The notes under the pieces were generated by a model. It did no database searches. It was not told the DNA's origin and saw only the letters and a program-made list of their open reading frames with translations. 61,743 bases of DNA from an uncultured Blastocatellia bacterium (GTDB lineage: Bacteria; Acidobacteriota; Blastocatellia; Pyrinomonadales; Pyrinomonadaceae): positions 1-61,743 of the forward strand of contig CAMLLD010000037.1 in the NCBI GenBank assembly GCA_946480785.1, written 5' to 3'. Positions within the stretch are counted from its first letter, which is position 1, and each line of letters starts with the position of its first letter. Position numbers and translations under genes: made by a program. Below are positions 35,654 through 44,324 of the stretch, one piece after another.

Positions 35654-35749
35654 AACGCCGAAGGCGTTCGCGAATGTGAGCCCAGTGGTTGGAGCTTGCG
35701 ACAACCCTGGGTCACGAACACCGTCCCGAAGATCAACGCTGAAAGCGTT
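35654..35749 (-). repeat. dispersed three-box palindromic repeat, inverted copy C'
   Basis: In reverse orientation: box 3 (35654-35668), a 12-nt gap, box 2 (35681-35711), a 23-nt gap, box 1 AACGCTGAAAGCGTT (35735-35749). Box 2 is nearly the exact reverse complement of that in copy C, so the 35435-35749 region could fold into one giant cruciform. Confidence 0.85.
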
Positions 35750-35779
35750 GGCCACCGTTGCGGCGAGCTAGAGATAACT

Positions 35780-35808
35780 TTCACATGCAGCCCCTTTGAT
35801 GTTATGCT
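35780..35808 (+). promoter_or_regulatory. promoter of the YajQ-prenyl synthase genes
   Basis: TTCACA (35780-35785) and TATGCT (35803-35808) are 17 nt apart. The ATG of the YajQ gene lies 12 nt after the -10 box, giving a very short leader. Confidence 0.45.
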
Positions 35809-35820
35809 CCCGCAAACGCG

Positions 35821-36318
35821 ATGGCACAGCAGAACTCCTTCGATATCGTCTCGCAGGTCGATGCCGCCGAGATCACCAACGCTATCAATCAGACTCTTAA
35901 AGAAGTGCGCCAGCGTTTCGACTTCAAAGGCAGCCGTGCCAACGTCGCGCACGAGAAAAACGAACTCGTGCTCACCGCCGAAGACGAAACCAAGCTGCGC
36001 AACATGAACGACATCCTGCAACAGAAACTCGTGCGCCGCGGCGTGCCGCTGAAAGCCTTCAGCTACAGCAACATCGAACCAGCCGCCGGCGGCACTGTCA
36101 GACAACGCGCGCAGATCCAGGAAGGCATTCCGCAAGAGAAGGCGAAGGAAGTGGTGAAGTTCATCAAAGACAGCAAGGCCAAGGTCCAAGCCGCGATTCA
36201 AGGCGACGTCGTGCGCGTCTCCGGCCGCGATCGAGACACCTTGCAGGACATCATCGCCAAACTCAAAGACAAAGACTTCGGCATTCACATGCAGTTCACG
36301 AACTATCGTTCGAACTAG
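35821..36318 (+). CDS. yajQ: YajQ family (cyclic-di-GMP-binding) protein
   Basis: A 165-residue protein that matches YajQ/XC_3703 throughout: NSFDIVSQVDAAEITNAINQ, VRQRFDFKG, a central LQQKLVRRGVPLKAFSY and the end GRDRDTLQDIIAKLKDKDFGIHMQFTNYR. In Xanthomonas the homologue binds cyclic-di-GMP and affects transcription and virulence; other members bind nucleic acid or nucleotides. It heads a plus-strand run; the prenyl synthase ATG follows 2 nt after its stop. Confidence 0.92.
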   Translation: MAQQNSFDIVSQVDAAEITNAINQTLKEVRQRFDFKGSRANVAHEKNELVLTAEDETKLRNMNDILQQKLVRRGVPLKAFSYSNIEPAAGGTVRQRAQIQEGIPQEKAKEVVKFIKDSKAKVQAAIQGDVVRVSGRDRDTLQDIIAKLKDKDFGIHMQFTNYRSN

Positions 36319-36320
36319 CC

Positions 36321-37343
36321 ATGACGCTTTCAGGTCACACACTCGCCCTCGACGAAGAAGCGCGCATCTCCGCGCGCCGCATCTTCAGTCTGATCGCGAA
36401 CGAGCTCCAGCAGGTCGAGATCGAATTCGAGCGGCAGGCGCGTTCGAACGTGCAGGTGATCGCATATCTCGGCGACTACCTGCGCAAGTCGGGCGGCAAG
36501 CGCGTGCGTCCCGCGCTGACGATTCTCTCGAACTACGCGGTCGGCGGTGAAGGCAGTCGTTACAACTCGATTCGCATGGCGACGGTGATGGAGTTCTTGC
36601 ACACCGCCACGCTCGTGCACGACGACATCATCGACAAAGCCGACACGCGTCGCAATCGTCCCACGGTGAACGCGCTTTACGGCAACGAGACGGCGGTGTT
36701 GATGGGCGACTGGCTTTACATGTCGGCGTTTGAAACGAGTCTCGCGGAGAGGTCGTTGCCGATACTCGACATTCTCACGAGCGTCACGCGCAAGATGACC
36801 GAAGGCGAGTTGTTGCAGTTGACGTTGTTGGGCCATGCGGATGTTTCCGAGGCGCAGTATCTCGACGTGTTGAAGCGCAAGACGGCGTATCTGTTCAGCG
36901 CGAGTTGCGAGATCGGCGGGATACTCGGCGGCGCCACGGAACAACAGCAGACGGCGTTGGGTCAGTATGGTTTGAACCTCGGCACGGCGTTTCAGTTGAT
37001 CGACGACTTGTTGGATTTCACGTCAACGGAAGATGCGTTAGGCAAAGCGTCGGGCGCGGATCTGTTGGGTGGCAAGGTGACGCTGCCGTTGATCTACTGG
37101 CGCGAGTCGAATCCAGCCGCCCTGGAAACCATTCGCCAGATCCTGACTGACGGCAGTTACGAAGCGATGACCCAACGCGACCTGCTCGACGCGCTGCGCA
37201 GCACGAACGCCCTCGAACGCGCCCGCGACCTGGCGGACGAATACGCGGAAAACGCGCGCGCCGCGCTCGAAATCCTTCCCGACACCGAATACTGCGACTC
37301 CCTTCGCGCCCTCCCGTCCTACGTCCTGAACCGCGACCGCTAA
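36321..37343 (+). CDS. polyprenyl diphosphate synthase (IspB/HepT type)
   Basis: A 340-residue trans-prenyltransferase. The first aspartate motif is in LVHDDIIDKADTRR and the second in FQLIDDLLDFTS. Conserved GGKRVRPAL binds the isoprenoid diphosphate. It extends farnesyl diphosphate with isopentenyl diphosphate to make the side chain of a quinone. Medium-chain types (C35-C40) are typical for IspB/HepT; the chain length cannot be read from sequence here. Membrane-associated, at the cytoplasmic side. Confidence 0.9.
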   Translation: MTLSGHTLALDEEARISARRIFSLIANELQQVEIEFERQARSNVQVIAYLGDYLRKSGGKRVRPALTILSNYAVGGEGSRYNSIRMATVMEFLHTATLVHDDIIDKADTRRNRPTVNALYGNETAVLMGDWLYMSAFETSLAERSLPILDILTSVTRKMTEGELLQLTLLGHADVSEAQYLDVLKRKTAYLFSASCEIGGILGGATEQQQTALGQYGLNLGTAFQLIDDLLDFTSTEDALGKASGADLLGGKVTLPLIYWRESNPAALETIRQILTDGSYEAMTQRDLLDALRSTNALERARDLADEYAENARAALEILPDTEYCDSLRALPSYVLNRDR

Positions 37344-37355
37344 GCAAGAAATTTA

Positions 37356-37384
37356 TTGTCTAAACGGCGAAACGCCTCTAGAAT
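37356..37384 (+). promoter_or_regulatory. promoter upstream of the coiled-coil/HARE-HTH gene, possibly leaderless
   Basis: TTGTCT (37356-37361) and TAGAAT (37379-37384) are separated by exactly 17 nt. The ATG starts 8 nt after the -10 box and no ribosome site is present, so translation may begin at the 5' end of the mRNA. Confidence 0.6.
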
Positions 37385-37392
37385 CGGCCGCG

Positions 37393-38070
37393 ATGGATAG
37401 GCCCAACGAGAACCTGCTGTCACGTCTTGAACAGAGCCTGCGCCAGTCGCGGGCGGCGCGGATGCACTTGGCGGCGCGGCTGCGCGAGCTCGAAGCTGAA
37501 GCGGATAGTGTGCGGGCGGAACTCGCGGAGATGGACACGCTGGCGAGTCAAACCGAGGCAGCAATTTATCGTCTGCTGTCGTCGGTGCTGGCGTCGAGCA
37601 ACTTGTCTTTAGGTTTACCGTCCGACGCCGAGCTCGAAGCCGCGATGCACCAGTCGCAGCCACTCGGCCATACACAGTCGTCGCTCAGCCACAGGCACTC
37701 CCAAACGGGACACACGCAGTCGCCGTTGCACTCGCAACCCGCTGGCCATGCGCAACCACCGCTGCGCACGCAAGCGCCAATCGACCGCCGGCAACAGATC
37801 CCCACGGTGCGCAACAACGTCGAGGTGCTCAGCGATCGCTTTATGGATCGAACGATCCCGCAAGCCGTCACGCTCCTGCTGCGCGAAGAAGGTGGACCAC
37901 TCCACGTCAACGAGATTTACAACCGCCTGCTCGAAGGCGGCTTTCGTTTCACCGGTCAAAACCCGACCATCAGCGTTGCCGTCTCCCTCAATCGCAACAC
38001 GCGCTTTCGCAAAGTCGCCCCCGGCACCTTCGATCTCGTGATGCGCGACGCGTCGTCCAAGGCTTCCTGA
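37393..38070 (+). CDS. coiled-coil protein with His/Gln-rich linker and C-terminal winged helix (HARE-HTH-like)
   Basis: A 225-residue protein of three parts: an N-terminal coiled coil (about 8-60, SRLEQSLRQSRAARMHLAARL...), a low-complexity linker with repeated GHTQS/GHAQP motifs (about 90-130), and a C-terminal winged-helix-like domain (about 155-218). The last carries TIPQAVTLLLREEGGPLHVNEIYNRLLEGG and FRKVAPGTFDL, resembling the HARE-HTH (RpoE delta/ASXL) domain, which binds DNA or nucleoprotein. The overall architecture is not one that I recognise. DNA binding is inferred. Confidence 0.6.
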   Translation: MDRPNENLLSRLEQSLRQSRAARMHLAARLRELEAEADSVRAELAEMDTLASQTEAAIYRLLSSVLASSNLSLGLPSDAELEAAMHQSQPLGHTQSSLSHRHSQTGHTQSPLHSQPAGHAQPPLRTQAPIDRRQQIPTVRNNVEVLSDRFMDRTIPQAVTLLLREEGGPLHVNEIYNRLLEGGFRFTGQNPTISVAVSLNRNTRFRKVAPGTFDLVMRDASSKAS

Positions 38071-38101
38071 AGCCGCGGATGAACACCGCCCCAACCATAA
38101 A

Positions 38102-39091
38102 ATGCGCGCGATAATTCTTTCCGCCGGTTACGGCACACGTCTTTGGCCACTCACCGAAGATCGCACCAAACCCGCGCTTCCAATCCTCGGCAAACCGCTC
38201 GTCGGTTACGTCGCGGAGTACATCGCGAGCTACGGCTTCGACGACATCGTCGTCAACCTTCATCACCGGCCGGAGTCGGTGCGCACGGCACTCGGTGATG
38301 GCAGCAAGTTTGGCGTGAAGCTTCACTACGTCGAGGAGCCAGTGATCCTCGGCACGAGCGGCGCGCTCGACAACACGCGCGAGTTTTTCGAACACGAAAC
38401 TTTTCTCGCGATCAACGGCAAGATCATCACGGACATCGATCTCCACGCCGCACTCGAAACACATCGCAAAACGAACGCGCTCGTGACGCTCGTCTTGTTG
38501 CGCAACGAGAAACGCGAACGCTTCAGCGTAGTCAACGTCGAACAAGGTCGCGTCACCGGTTTCGGCGGCATGCCGGACGCAAACAGCACCGCTGAACCAA
38601 ACAGCACCGACGCAGCGCCGCTCATGTTCACCGGCATTCAACTCCTCGAACCGCGCATCTTCGACTACATCCCACGCGGCGTGTTTTCACACTCGACTAC
38701 CGACGTCTATCCGCAAGCCATCGCGAACGGCGAAACGATCGCCGCGCACGTCGCTACCGGCACCTGGCGCGAACTCTCAACGCTCAAACGCTACCTCGAC
38801 ATCAGCGTCGAGATGCTAAAAGAACGAAACCAAACTTACGTCGCCGGATCTCACTGCACCATCGCCAGCACCGCGACGGTCACTGACTCAGTCCTCTGGG
38901 ACAACGTGACCCTGAGTAACAACGCGCGAGTTCATCTGTGCGTCGTCGGGGACGGCGTGCGTCTCGCCGAAGGAGAGGGGATTGAAAACGCGATAGTCGT
39001 GCGACGCGAACTCATCGAAGGCAAAATAAAACCCGAAAAGGCGCCACCCGGCGGCCACATTCACGGCGAAAACTTTATCGTTCCCTTGTGA
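38102..39091 (+). CDS. sugar nucleotidyltransferase, MurU-like candidate
   Basis: A 329-residue protein with a GT-A nucleotidyltransferase fold: MRAIILSAGYGTRLWPLTED and RTKPALPILGKPL (nucleotide and phosphate binding), EEPVILGTSGALDN and the metal-binding INGKIITDIDL. The C-terminal ~80 residues form a short left-handed beta-helix tail (TVTDSVLWDNVTLSNNARVHLCVVGDG). It could be a mannose-1-phosphate guanylyltransferase, but the gene directly precedes an AmgK-type sugar kinase, as MurU does in Pseudomonas. There MurU makes UDP-MurNAc in cell-wall recycling. The MurU assignment rests mainly on context. Confidence 0.7.
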   Translation: MRAIILSAGYGTRLWPLTEDRTKPALPILGKPLVGYVAEYIASYGFDDIVVNLHHRPESVRTALGDGSKFGVKLHYVEEPVILGTSGALDNTREFFEHETFLAINGKIITDIDLHAALETHRKTNALVTLVLLRNEKRERFSVVNVEQGRVTGFGGMPDANSTAEPNSTDAAPLMFTGIQLLEPRIFDYIPRGVFSHSTTDVYPQAIANGETIAAHVATGTWRELSTLKRYLDISVEMLKERNQTYVAGSHCTIASTATVTDSVLWDNVTLSNNARVHLCVVGDGVRLAEGEGIENAIVVRRELIEGKIKPEKAPPGGHIHGENFIVPL

Positions 39092-39097
39092 TACAAT
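39089..39097 (+). promoter_or_regulatory. extended -10 promoter overlapping the stop codon of the nucleotidyltransferase gene
   Basis: TGATACAAT is an extended -10 element (TGn + TACAAT). Its TGA is also the stop codon of the upstream gene. It would start a transcript for the phosphotransferase gene about 7 nt downstream. Confidence 0.45.
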
Positions 39098-39114
39098 CCC
39101 CGGCCTAATCAGGG

Positions 39115-40167
39115 TTGTCCGACTACATGAGCTCTGCAAAACAGGTGATTTCCAACGCATTTGAGTCTTCCGCAGCAGACCGACTGGCGAGGTTCATCAA
39201 CCAGCAGGGCATAACCAGCCGCGAAGTAGTCGCCCTGACTCCGGACGCCTCGACCCGCAAGTATTACCGCATCGGTTGGAAGAAGCGCACCGCGATCGCC
39301 GCTGTCTACGCCGAACCGTTCGATCCGGAAGTTCATCCGTATCTCGACGTGACGCGATTGTTCCTGGCCTGCGATCTTCCGGTCCCCGAGATTTACACGG
39401 TCGACGGCGCAGCGGGTATCATCGTGCAGGAAGATCTCGGCGACCGGCAGTTGTTTCAGGTTTACGAAGACGAGTCGGAAGACAGGTGCGATGAATACAA
39501 GGAACAGGCCATCGCGCTGATCGCGAAGATTCAGAAGGCGACGCAAAAGGCTTACGAGATGGATTCGATCGCGAGCCGGCTCGCGTTTGACGAAGCGAAG
39601 CTCTCATGGGAGCTCGAATTCTTTTTCGAACATTACTTCGGCAGCCTGCGACATGAGAAACTCAGCCACGGCGAAACAGCTGAGTTGAAAGCAGAGTTGA
39701 ACGACATCGCCGCGGAGCTGGCGGCCGCGCCGCGTGTTCTTTGCCATCGCGACTACCACGCGGCCAACCTGATGATCGACGGCAAGAACCGCATGCGCAT
39801 CGTCGATCACCAGGACGCGCGTATGGGACCGGCCAGTTACGATCTCGTTTCGTTTCTGCTCGATCGCCAACCGTGTCTGCCGACACTCGCGGAGTTGCGC
39901 GCGCATCGTTTGTTCTTTCTGGAACAGCGACGTTTGCAGGGACTGCCGGCGATCGATCCGGACGACTTCGCGCAGGAGTTTCGCCTGATGACGATTCAAC
40001 GCGGCTTGAAAGCGACGGGCACGTTCTCGTGTCAGACCGCCGTCTTCGGACGCGCCGCAGCTTACGAACGATTCATCGAACCGACATTGCAGATCGTATT
40101 GCAGGCCGCCGAGTGGCTGGAACGTTTTCCCACCTTGCGCCGCATGATTAAGGAACGAATTAATTAA
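39115..40167 (+). CDS. aminoglycoside-phosphotransferase-fold sugar kinase, AmgK-like candidate
   Basis: A 350-residue protein with the APH/choline kinase fold. The ATP-binding half has SVRKYYRIG-like residues and [13 protein letters not shown]. The catalytic signature is [11 protein letters not shown] followed by [20 protein letters not shown]. The pattern is that of AmgK, which phosphorylates MurNAc/GlcNAc at carbon 1 for peptidoglycan recycling. The start is TTG 39115 or ATG 39127. AmgK products are substrates of MurU, encoded upstream; this co-location supports the assignment. The AsnRS gene follows after 1 nt. Confidence 0.75.
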   Translation: MSDYMSSAKQVISNAFESSAADRLARFINQQGITSREVVALTPDASTRKYYRIGWKKRTAIAAVYAEPFDPEVHPYLDVTRLFLACDLPVPEIYTVDGAAGIIVQEDLGDRQLFQVYEDESEDRCDEYKEQAIALIAKIQKATQKAYEMDSIASRLAFDEAKLSWELEFFFEHYFGSLRHEKLSHGETAELKAELNDIAAELAAAPRVLCHRDYHAANLMIDGKNRMRIVDHQDARMGPASYDLVSFLLDRQPCLPTLAELRAHRLFFLEQRRLQGLPAIDPDDFAQEFRLMTIQRGLKATGTFSCQTAVFGRAAAYERFIEPTLQIVLQAAEWLERFPTLRRMIKERIN

Positions 40168-40168
40168 T

Positions 40169-41485
40169 TTGAGCACCCACACCTATATCAATCAACTCGC
40201 ACAACACGTTGGCAGTGAAGTAACCCTAAAAGGCTGGCTCTACAACATGCGCTCCAGCGGCAAGATTTTGTTTCCGCAACTGCGCGACGGCACTGGGGTC
40301 GTGCAGTGCGTCGTCTTGAAGAACGCCGTCGATCCCGAACTGTGGGAAGCGTTCAAAGCCATGGGCCAGGAATCTGCCGTCATGATCAAAGGCACGGTGC
40401 GCGCCGACAGTCGCGCGCCCGGCGGTTTCGAGGTCGACGTGAACGGCGGCGAAGTCCTGCAGCAGGTTCACGACTATCCGATCACGCCCAAAGATCACGG
40501 CACGGAATTTCTCATGGACCACCGGCATCTCTGGCTGCGTTCGCGCCGGCAACACGCGGTGCTGAAAGTGCGGCACACGGTCGTGCAGGCGGTGAGAAAC
40601 TTCCTCGATAACGACGGCTTTACGCTCATGGACGCACCGGTCTTCACGCCAGCGGCGTGTGAAGGCACGACGACGCTCTTTGAAGTCGATTACTTCGAAG
40701 GCGAGAAGGCTTACCTGACGCAGTCGGGACAGCTTTACAACGAAGCCACGGCTGCAGCGTTTGGAAAGGTTTACTGTTTTGGGCCGACGTTTCGGGCGGA
40801 GAAGTCGAAGACGCGCCGGCACCTGACGGAGTTCTGGATGGTCGAGCCCGAGATGGCTTACGCAACGCTCGACGACGTGATGAGTCTGTCGGAGCGAATG
40901 CTTTCGTACATCGCAGCGCGCGTGCTGGAAGACAGAGCTGAAGAGTTGAAGGTGTTGGAACGCGACACCAGCAAGCTCGAAGCGATCGTCGCGCCGTTTC
41001 CGCGGGTTCGTTATGACGATGCGGTGAAGCTGCTCGTAGAAGGATTTGAAAAGGGTGAGCTCGAAACGAAGTTTGAATGGGGCGGCGATTTCGGTGCGCC
41101 GGACGAGACTTACATCTCAAGCCAGTTTGACAAGCCGGTGATGGTCCATCACTACCCGGCCGCGGTAAAGGCGTTTTACATGAAGCGCGATCCCGAACGT
41201 GCGGAGCTCGCGTTGGGAGTCGACGTGCTCGCGCCGGAGGGTTACGGTGAAGTCATCGGCGGCGGCGAACGCGCTACGTCGCTCGAGTTCCTGAAGGAAC
41301 AGATCGCGCTGCATGAGTTACCGCAGGAAGCGTTCGAATGGTATCTCGACCTGCGGCGTTACGGCAGCGTGCCGCACGGTGGTTTTGGGATGGGAATTGA
41401 ACGCTGCACGGCGTGGATGTGCGGCATCGAGCACATTCGCGAGGCGATTCCGTTTCCGCGAATGATCTACCGCATCAGGCCGTAG
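40169..41485 (+). CDS. asnS: asparaginyl-tRNA synthetase
   Basis: A 438-residue class IIb aminoacyl-tRNA synthetase. An N-terminal OB-fold anticodon-binding domain (about 15-105) is followed by the catalytic domain with motif 2 ([25 protein letters not shown]) and motif 3 ([28 protein letters not shown]). The motif-3 context and ending (MIYRIRP) favour AsnRS over AspRS. It charges tRNA-Asn with Asn. Start TTG 40169 lies next to the kinase stop, indicating coupling. Confidence 0.92.
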   Translation: MSTHTYINQLAQHVGSEVTLKGWLYNMRSSGKILFPQLRDGTGVVQCVVLKNAVDPELWEAFKAMGQESAVMIKGTVRADSRAPGGFEVDVNGGEVLQQVHDYPITPKDHGTEFLMDHRHLWLRSRRQHAVLKVRHTVVQAVRNFLDNDGFTLMDAPVFTPAACEGTTTLFEVDYFEGEKAYLTQSGQLYNEATAAAFGKVYCFGPTFRAEKSKTRRHLTEFWMVEPEMAYATLDDVMSLSERMLSYIAARVLEDRAEELKVLERDTSKLEAIVAPFPRVRYDDAVKLLVEGFEKGELETKFEWGGDFGAPDETYISSQFDKPVMVHHYPAAVKAFYMKRDPERAELALGVDVLAPEGYGEVIGGGERATSLEFLKEQIALHELPQEAFEWYLDLRRYGSVPHGGFGMGIERCTAWMCGIEHIREAIPFPRMIYRIRP

Positions 41486-41503
41486 CTTTGAAGAGGTTCA
41501 AGC

Positions 41504-42253
41504 ATGCAGATCGATCAAGACTCACAAGGGCAGGGCAGAGGTTATCAATATCAGATCCTGCATCAACCGTCGTTCTCGCTCGCGGTGTTGCAACTGCAAG
41601 CCGAGCAATCGATCCAGGCGGAATCAGGCGCGATGGTATCGATGTCGGCGAACATCGAATTGCAATCGCAGATGAAAGGCGGGATCTTCGGCGCGCTCAA
41701 GCGTGCGGCAGGAGGCGAGTCGGCATTCATCTCGACGTTCACGGCGCGCGGTGGTCCGGGTGAAGTGACGCTCGCGCCCGGAGCGCCCGGCGACATCGCC
41801 GCGATCGAGCTCAGCGGACATCCGTTCTTCGTGCAGTCGAGTTCGTATCTCGCGGGTGATGCGAGCCTATCGGTCGATACGAAGTGGGGCGGCGCGAAGA
41901 GTTTCTTCTCGGGCGAGGGACTGTTTGTACTGCTGGTGCAGGGACAGGGACTGTTGCTCGTCTCATCTTTCGGCGCGATACATCGCAAGCGGTTGCAAGT
42001 CGGCGAGCGTTACGTTGTCGACACCGGGCATCTCGTCGCGTGGGAAGGCACGACGCAGTACACGTTGCGCAAAGCGGCATCGGGGTTCTTTCGCAGTATG
42101 ATGAGTGGCGAGGGAATCGTCGCGGAGTTTACGGGGCCGGGCGAACTACTGATCCAAACGCGCAACCTCGCGGCGCTCGCGGGACTCTTGCGGCCGTTCT
42201 TTCCGAATCAAAGCGGCGGTGGTGGCGGCGGCTTCAATATAGATTTTGGCTGA
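41504..42253 (+). CDS. AIM24/TIGR00266 family protein
   Basis: A 249-residue protein with the AIM24 beta-sandwich pattern: AEQSIQAESGAMVSMS at the start, GGIFGALKRAAGGESAFISTF, a long FFSGEGLFVLLVQGQG, and a Gly-rich C-terminus. The yeast relative is a mitochondrial inner-membrane protein; bacterial members have no established role. The start follows GAAGAGG. Its end overlaps the arginase gene by 8 nt. Confidence 0.85.
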   Translation: MQIDQDSQGQGRGYQYQILHQPSFSLAVLQLQAEQSIQAESGAMVSMSANIELQSQMKGGIFGALKRAAGGESAFISTFTARGGPGEVTLAPGAPGDIAAIELSGHPFFVQSSSYLAGDASLSVDTKWGGAKSFFSGEGLFVLLVQGQGLLLVSSFGAIHRKRLQVGERYVVDTGHLVAWEGTTQYTLRKAASGFFRSMMSGEGIVAEFTGPGELLIQTRNLAALAGLLRPFFPNQSGGGGGGFNIDFG

Positions 42254-43178
42254 CGTGGACACGGATTCAAAAAAAGCAGTGGCAGTTCTCGGTGTGCCGC
42301 TCGGCTATGGCGCGAGCATGGCCGGCGTGGACATCGGCCCCGCAGCGCTGCGTGTGGCGCGTTTGACGCAACGCATCGCGCGGCTCGGTTATTCCGTGCG
42401 CGATCTTGGCGACATGCGTCTCGAGCGGCCTCAAGTTCTTCCTGAAGAGAACGCGAAATTGAAGTACGTGCGCGAGATCAGCAATGCGTGCGAACAACTC
42501 GCGACGGAAGTTGAAGCGATACTTGAAGCGAACGAGTTTCCGATCGTTCTCGGCGGCGATCATTCGATCGCGATCGGATCGTTTGCCGGCGTTGCTGCTC
42601 ATTATCGCAAGCAGCAACAAACCCTCGGCCTCATCTGGTTTGACGCGCACGCCGACATCAACACACCCGAAACAACTCCGTCCGGAAATATTCACGGTAT
42701 GCCACTCGCCGCTCTGCTCGGTTATGGCGCGCCGGAACTGACCCACGTCGCGGGCTTCGCGCCGAAGATCGATCCGGCACTCGTCGCTCACGTCGGCGCG
42801 CGCGACATCGATGTTGGTGAAAGAGAACTGATCAAAAAACTCGGCATCCGTTTCTTCACGATGCGCGAGATCGACGAACGCGGCATGCGCGCGTGCATGG
42901 ACGATGCAATCGCGATCGCTTCGCAAGGCACCGCGGGTTACGGCGTGACGTTTGACATCGACGTGCTCGATCCCGGCGATGCGCCCGGTTCGGGCACACT
43001 CGTTCGCGGTGGGCTCACGTATCGCGAGGCGCATCTCGCGATGGAAAAGATCGCCGAGCACGGCGGTATGCGCTCGCTCGAGCTCGTCGAGATAAATACG
43101 GCGCTGGATGTTAATAACCGGACGGCTGAGTTGGGCGTCGAACTGATTCTTTCCGCGTTGGGAAAAACCATTATATAA
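42246..43178 (+). CDS. arginase (ureohydrolase family)
   Basis: A 310-residue ureohydrolase. Manganese-binding signatures are complete: GGDHSIAIGS, DAHADINTPETTPSGNIHGMP and FDIDVLDPGDAPGSGT. The N-terminal ALRVARLTQRIARLGY and C-terminal LVEINTALDVNNRTAELGVEL favour arginase rather than agmatinase. It hydrolyses L-arginine to ornithine and urea. Start TTG 42246 overlaps AIM24 by 8 nt; GTG 42255 is an alternative. Ddl follows 16 nt later. Confidence 0.88.
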   Translation: MADVDTDSKKAVAVLGVPLGYGASMAGVDIGPAALRVARLTQRIARLGYSVRDLGDMRLERPQVLPEENAKLKYVREISNACEQLATEVEAILEANEFPIVLGGDHSIAIGSFAGVAAHYRKQQQTLGLIWFDAHADINTPETTPSGNIHGMPLAALLGYGAPELTHVAGFAPKIDPALVAHVGARDIDVGERELIKKLGIRFFTMREIDERGMRACMDDAIAIASQGTAGYGVTFDIDVLDPGDAPGSGTLVRGGLTYREAHLAMEKIAEHGGMRSLELVEINTALDVNNRTAELGVELILSALGKTII

Positions 43179-43194
43179 AGGTGGACCAGGAAGA

Positions 43195-44322
43195 GTGCCA
43201 AAAAAGCTTCGCGTCGGCGTGATCTTCGGCGGCCGCTCGGGTGAACACGAAGTTTCCATTCGCTCGGCGCGAGCGATCATCGAAAGCATCGATCGGAAAA
43301 AGTTTGACGTGGTCCCGATCGCGATCACGAAGGAAGGGAAGTGGCTGCCGCCCGCAAACTCGGCCCAACTGCTTCCGGCGAATGTGCAACCGCTGCTCGC
43401 TTCTTCCGCAACCACCGGCGAGGTAGCACTCCTCGGCGATCCTTCACACAAAGGTCTCATCTCGCTCAACGGCAACTCACAGCCGACGGTCGCCGAAAAA
43501 CTCGACGTCGTGTTTCCCGCGCTACACGGAACGTACGGTGAAGATGGCACACTTCAAGGATTACTTGAGATGGCAGACGTGCCTTATGTCGGCTGTGGCG
43601 TGCTCGCGTCCGCGTGCGGTATGGACAAGGTGACGATGAAGTCGCTGTTTGTCGAAGCCGGTTTGCCGATCTGCAAGCACGTTTGGTTTCTGCGTTCGCA
43701 GTGGCGCGCGCAGCCGGCAAAAATCATCGGCAGAGTCATCCGTGAAATCCATTTCCCCTGCTTCGTTAAGCCGGCGAATCTCGGCTCGTCAGTTGGGGTC
43801 TCGCGAGCGACAGACAAACAATCGTTGACTAAGGCGATCGATCTCGCGGCGGAATACGATCGCAAGATCATCGTTGAAGAAGAGGTCGTCGCGCGTGAGA
43901 TTGAATGCGCAGTGATGGGTAATGACGAGCCTAAGGCGAGTCTGCCGGGCGAGTATGTGATTTACGACGAAGCCGCACGCTTTCTCGACTACACCGAGAA
44001 GTACTCGAGCACCGGTAACGTAAACTTCGTCGTACCCGCGCCGCTGACGAAAGCGATGACGACGCGGATTCAGAAGATGGCGATCCGCGCGTTTCAATCG
44101 GTCGACGGCTCGGGACTCGCGCGCGTGGATTTCTTCCTGACGCGCGACGGTGGCGACCTGATTATTAACGAACTGAATACGATGCCGGGACTGACTGAGG
44201 TATCAGGTTATCCGAAGATGTGGGAAGCGTCCGGTTTGCCGTTTGCGCGTTTGCTCGAAACCTTGATCGATCTCGCCTTCGAGCGTCATCGCGATAAAGC
44301 ACTGACCAAAACCAGCAGGTAA
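43195..44322 (+). CDS. ddl: D-alanine--D-alanine ligase
   Basis: A 375-residue ATP-grasp ligase. It has GVIFGGRSGEHEVSIRSA at the N-terminus, LHGTYGEDGTLQGLLEMADVPYVGCGVLASA in the centre, the catalytic loop FVKPANLGSSVGVSRA and the C-terminal metal site RVDFFLTRDGGDLIINELNTMPG. It makes the D-Ala-D-Ala end of peptidoglycan stem peptides in the cytoplasm. The start is GTG 43195, preceded by AGGAAGAG. The size and full motif set fit functional DdlA-type enzymes. Convergent with the VWA gene, which ends 2 nt away. Confidence 0.93.
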   Translation: MPKKLRVGVIFGGRSGEHEVSIRSARAIIESIDRKKFDVVPIAITKEGKWLPPANSAQLLPANVQPLLASSATTGEVALLGDPSHKGLISLNGNSQPTVAEKLDVVFPALHGTYGEDGTLQGLLEMADVPYVGCGVLASACGMDKVTMKSLFVEAGLPICKHVWFLRSQWRAQPAKIIGRVIREIHFPCFVKPANLGSSVGVSRATDKQSLTKAIDLAAEYDRKIIVEEEVVAREIECAVMGNDEPKASLPGEYVIYDEAARFLDYTEKYSSTGNVNFVVPAPLTKAMTTRIQKMAIRAFQSVDGSGLARVDFFLTRDGGDLIINELNTMPGLTEVSGYPKMWEASGLPFARLLETLIDLAFERHRDKALTKTSR

Positions 44323-44324
44323 AG

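Noticed and set aside
35414..36007. plus-strand frame through the palindromic repeats, repeating sequences like NAFGV
   Set aside because: It is a translation of the repeats; similar peptides arise wherever the element occurs and do not indicate a protein.
34888..36342. 484-residue minus-strand open frame over DinB, the repeat array and YajQ
   Set aside because: It is antisense to two well-supported genes and the repeat region; its composition follows from high GC and palindromic repeats, not from a protein family.
42267..43550. 427-residue minus-strand frame over arginase and ddl
   Set aside because: Both plus-strand genes have all catalytic motifs; the antisense frame has none.
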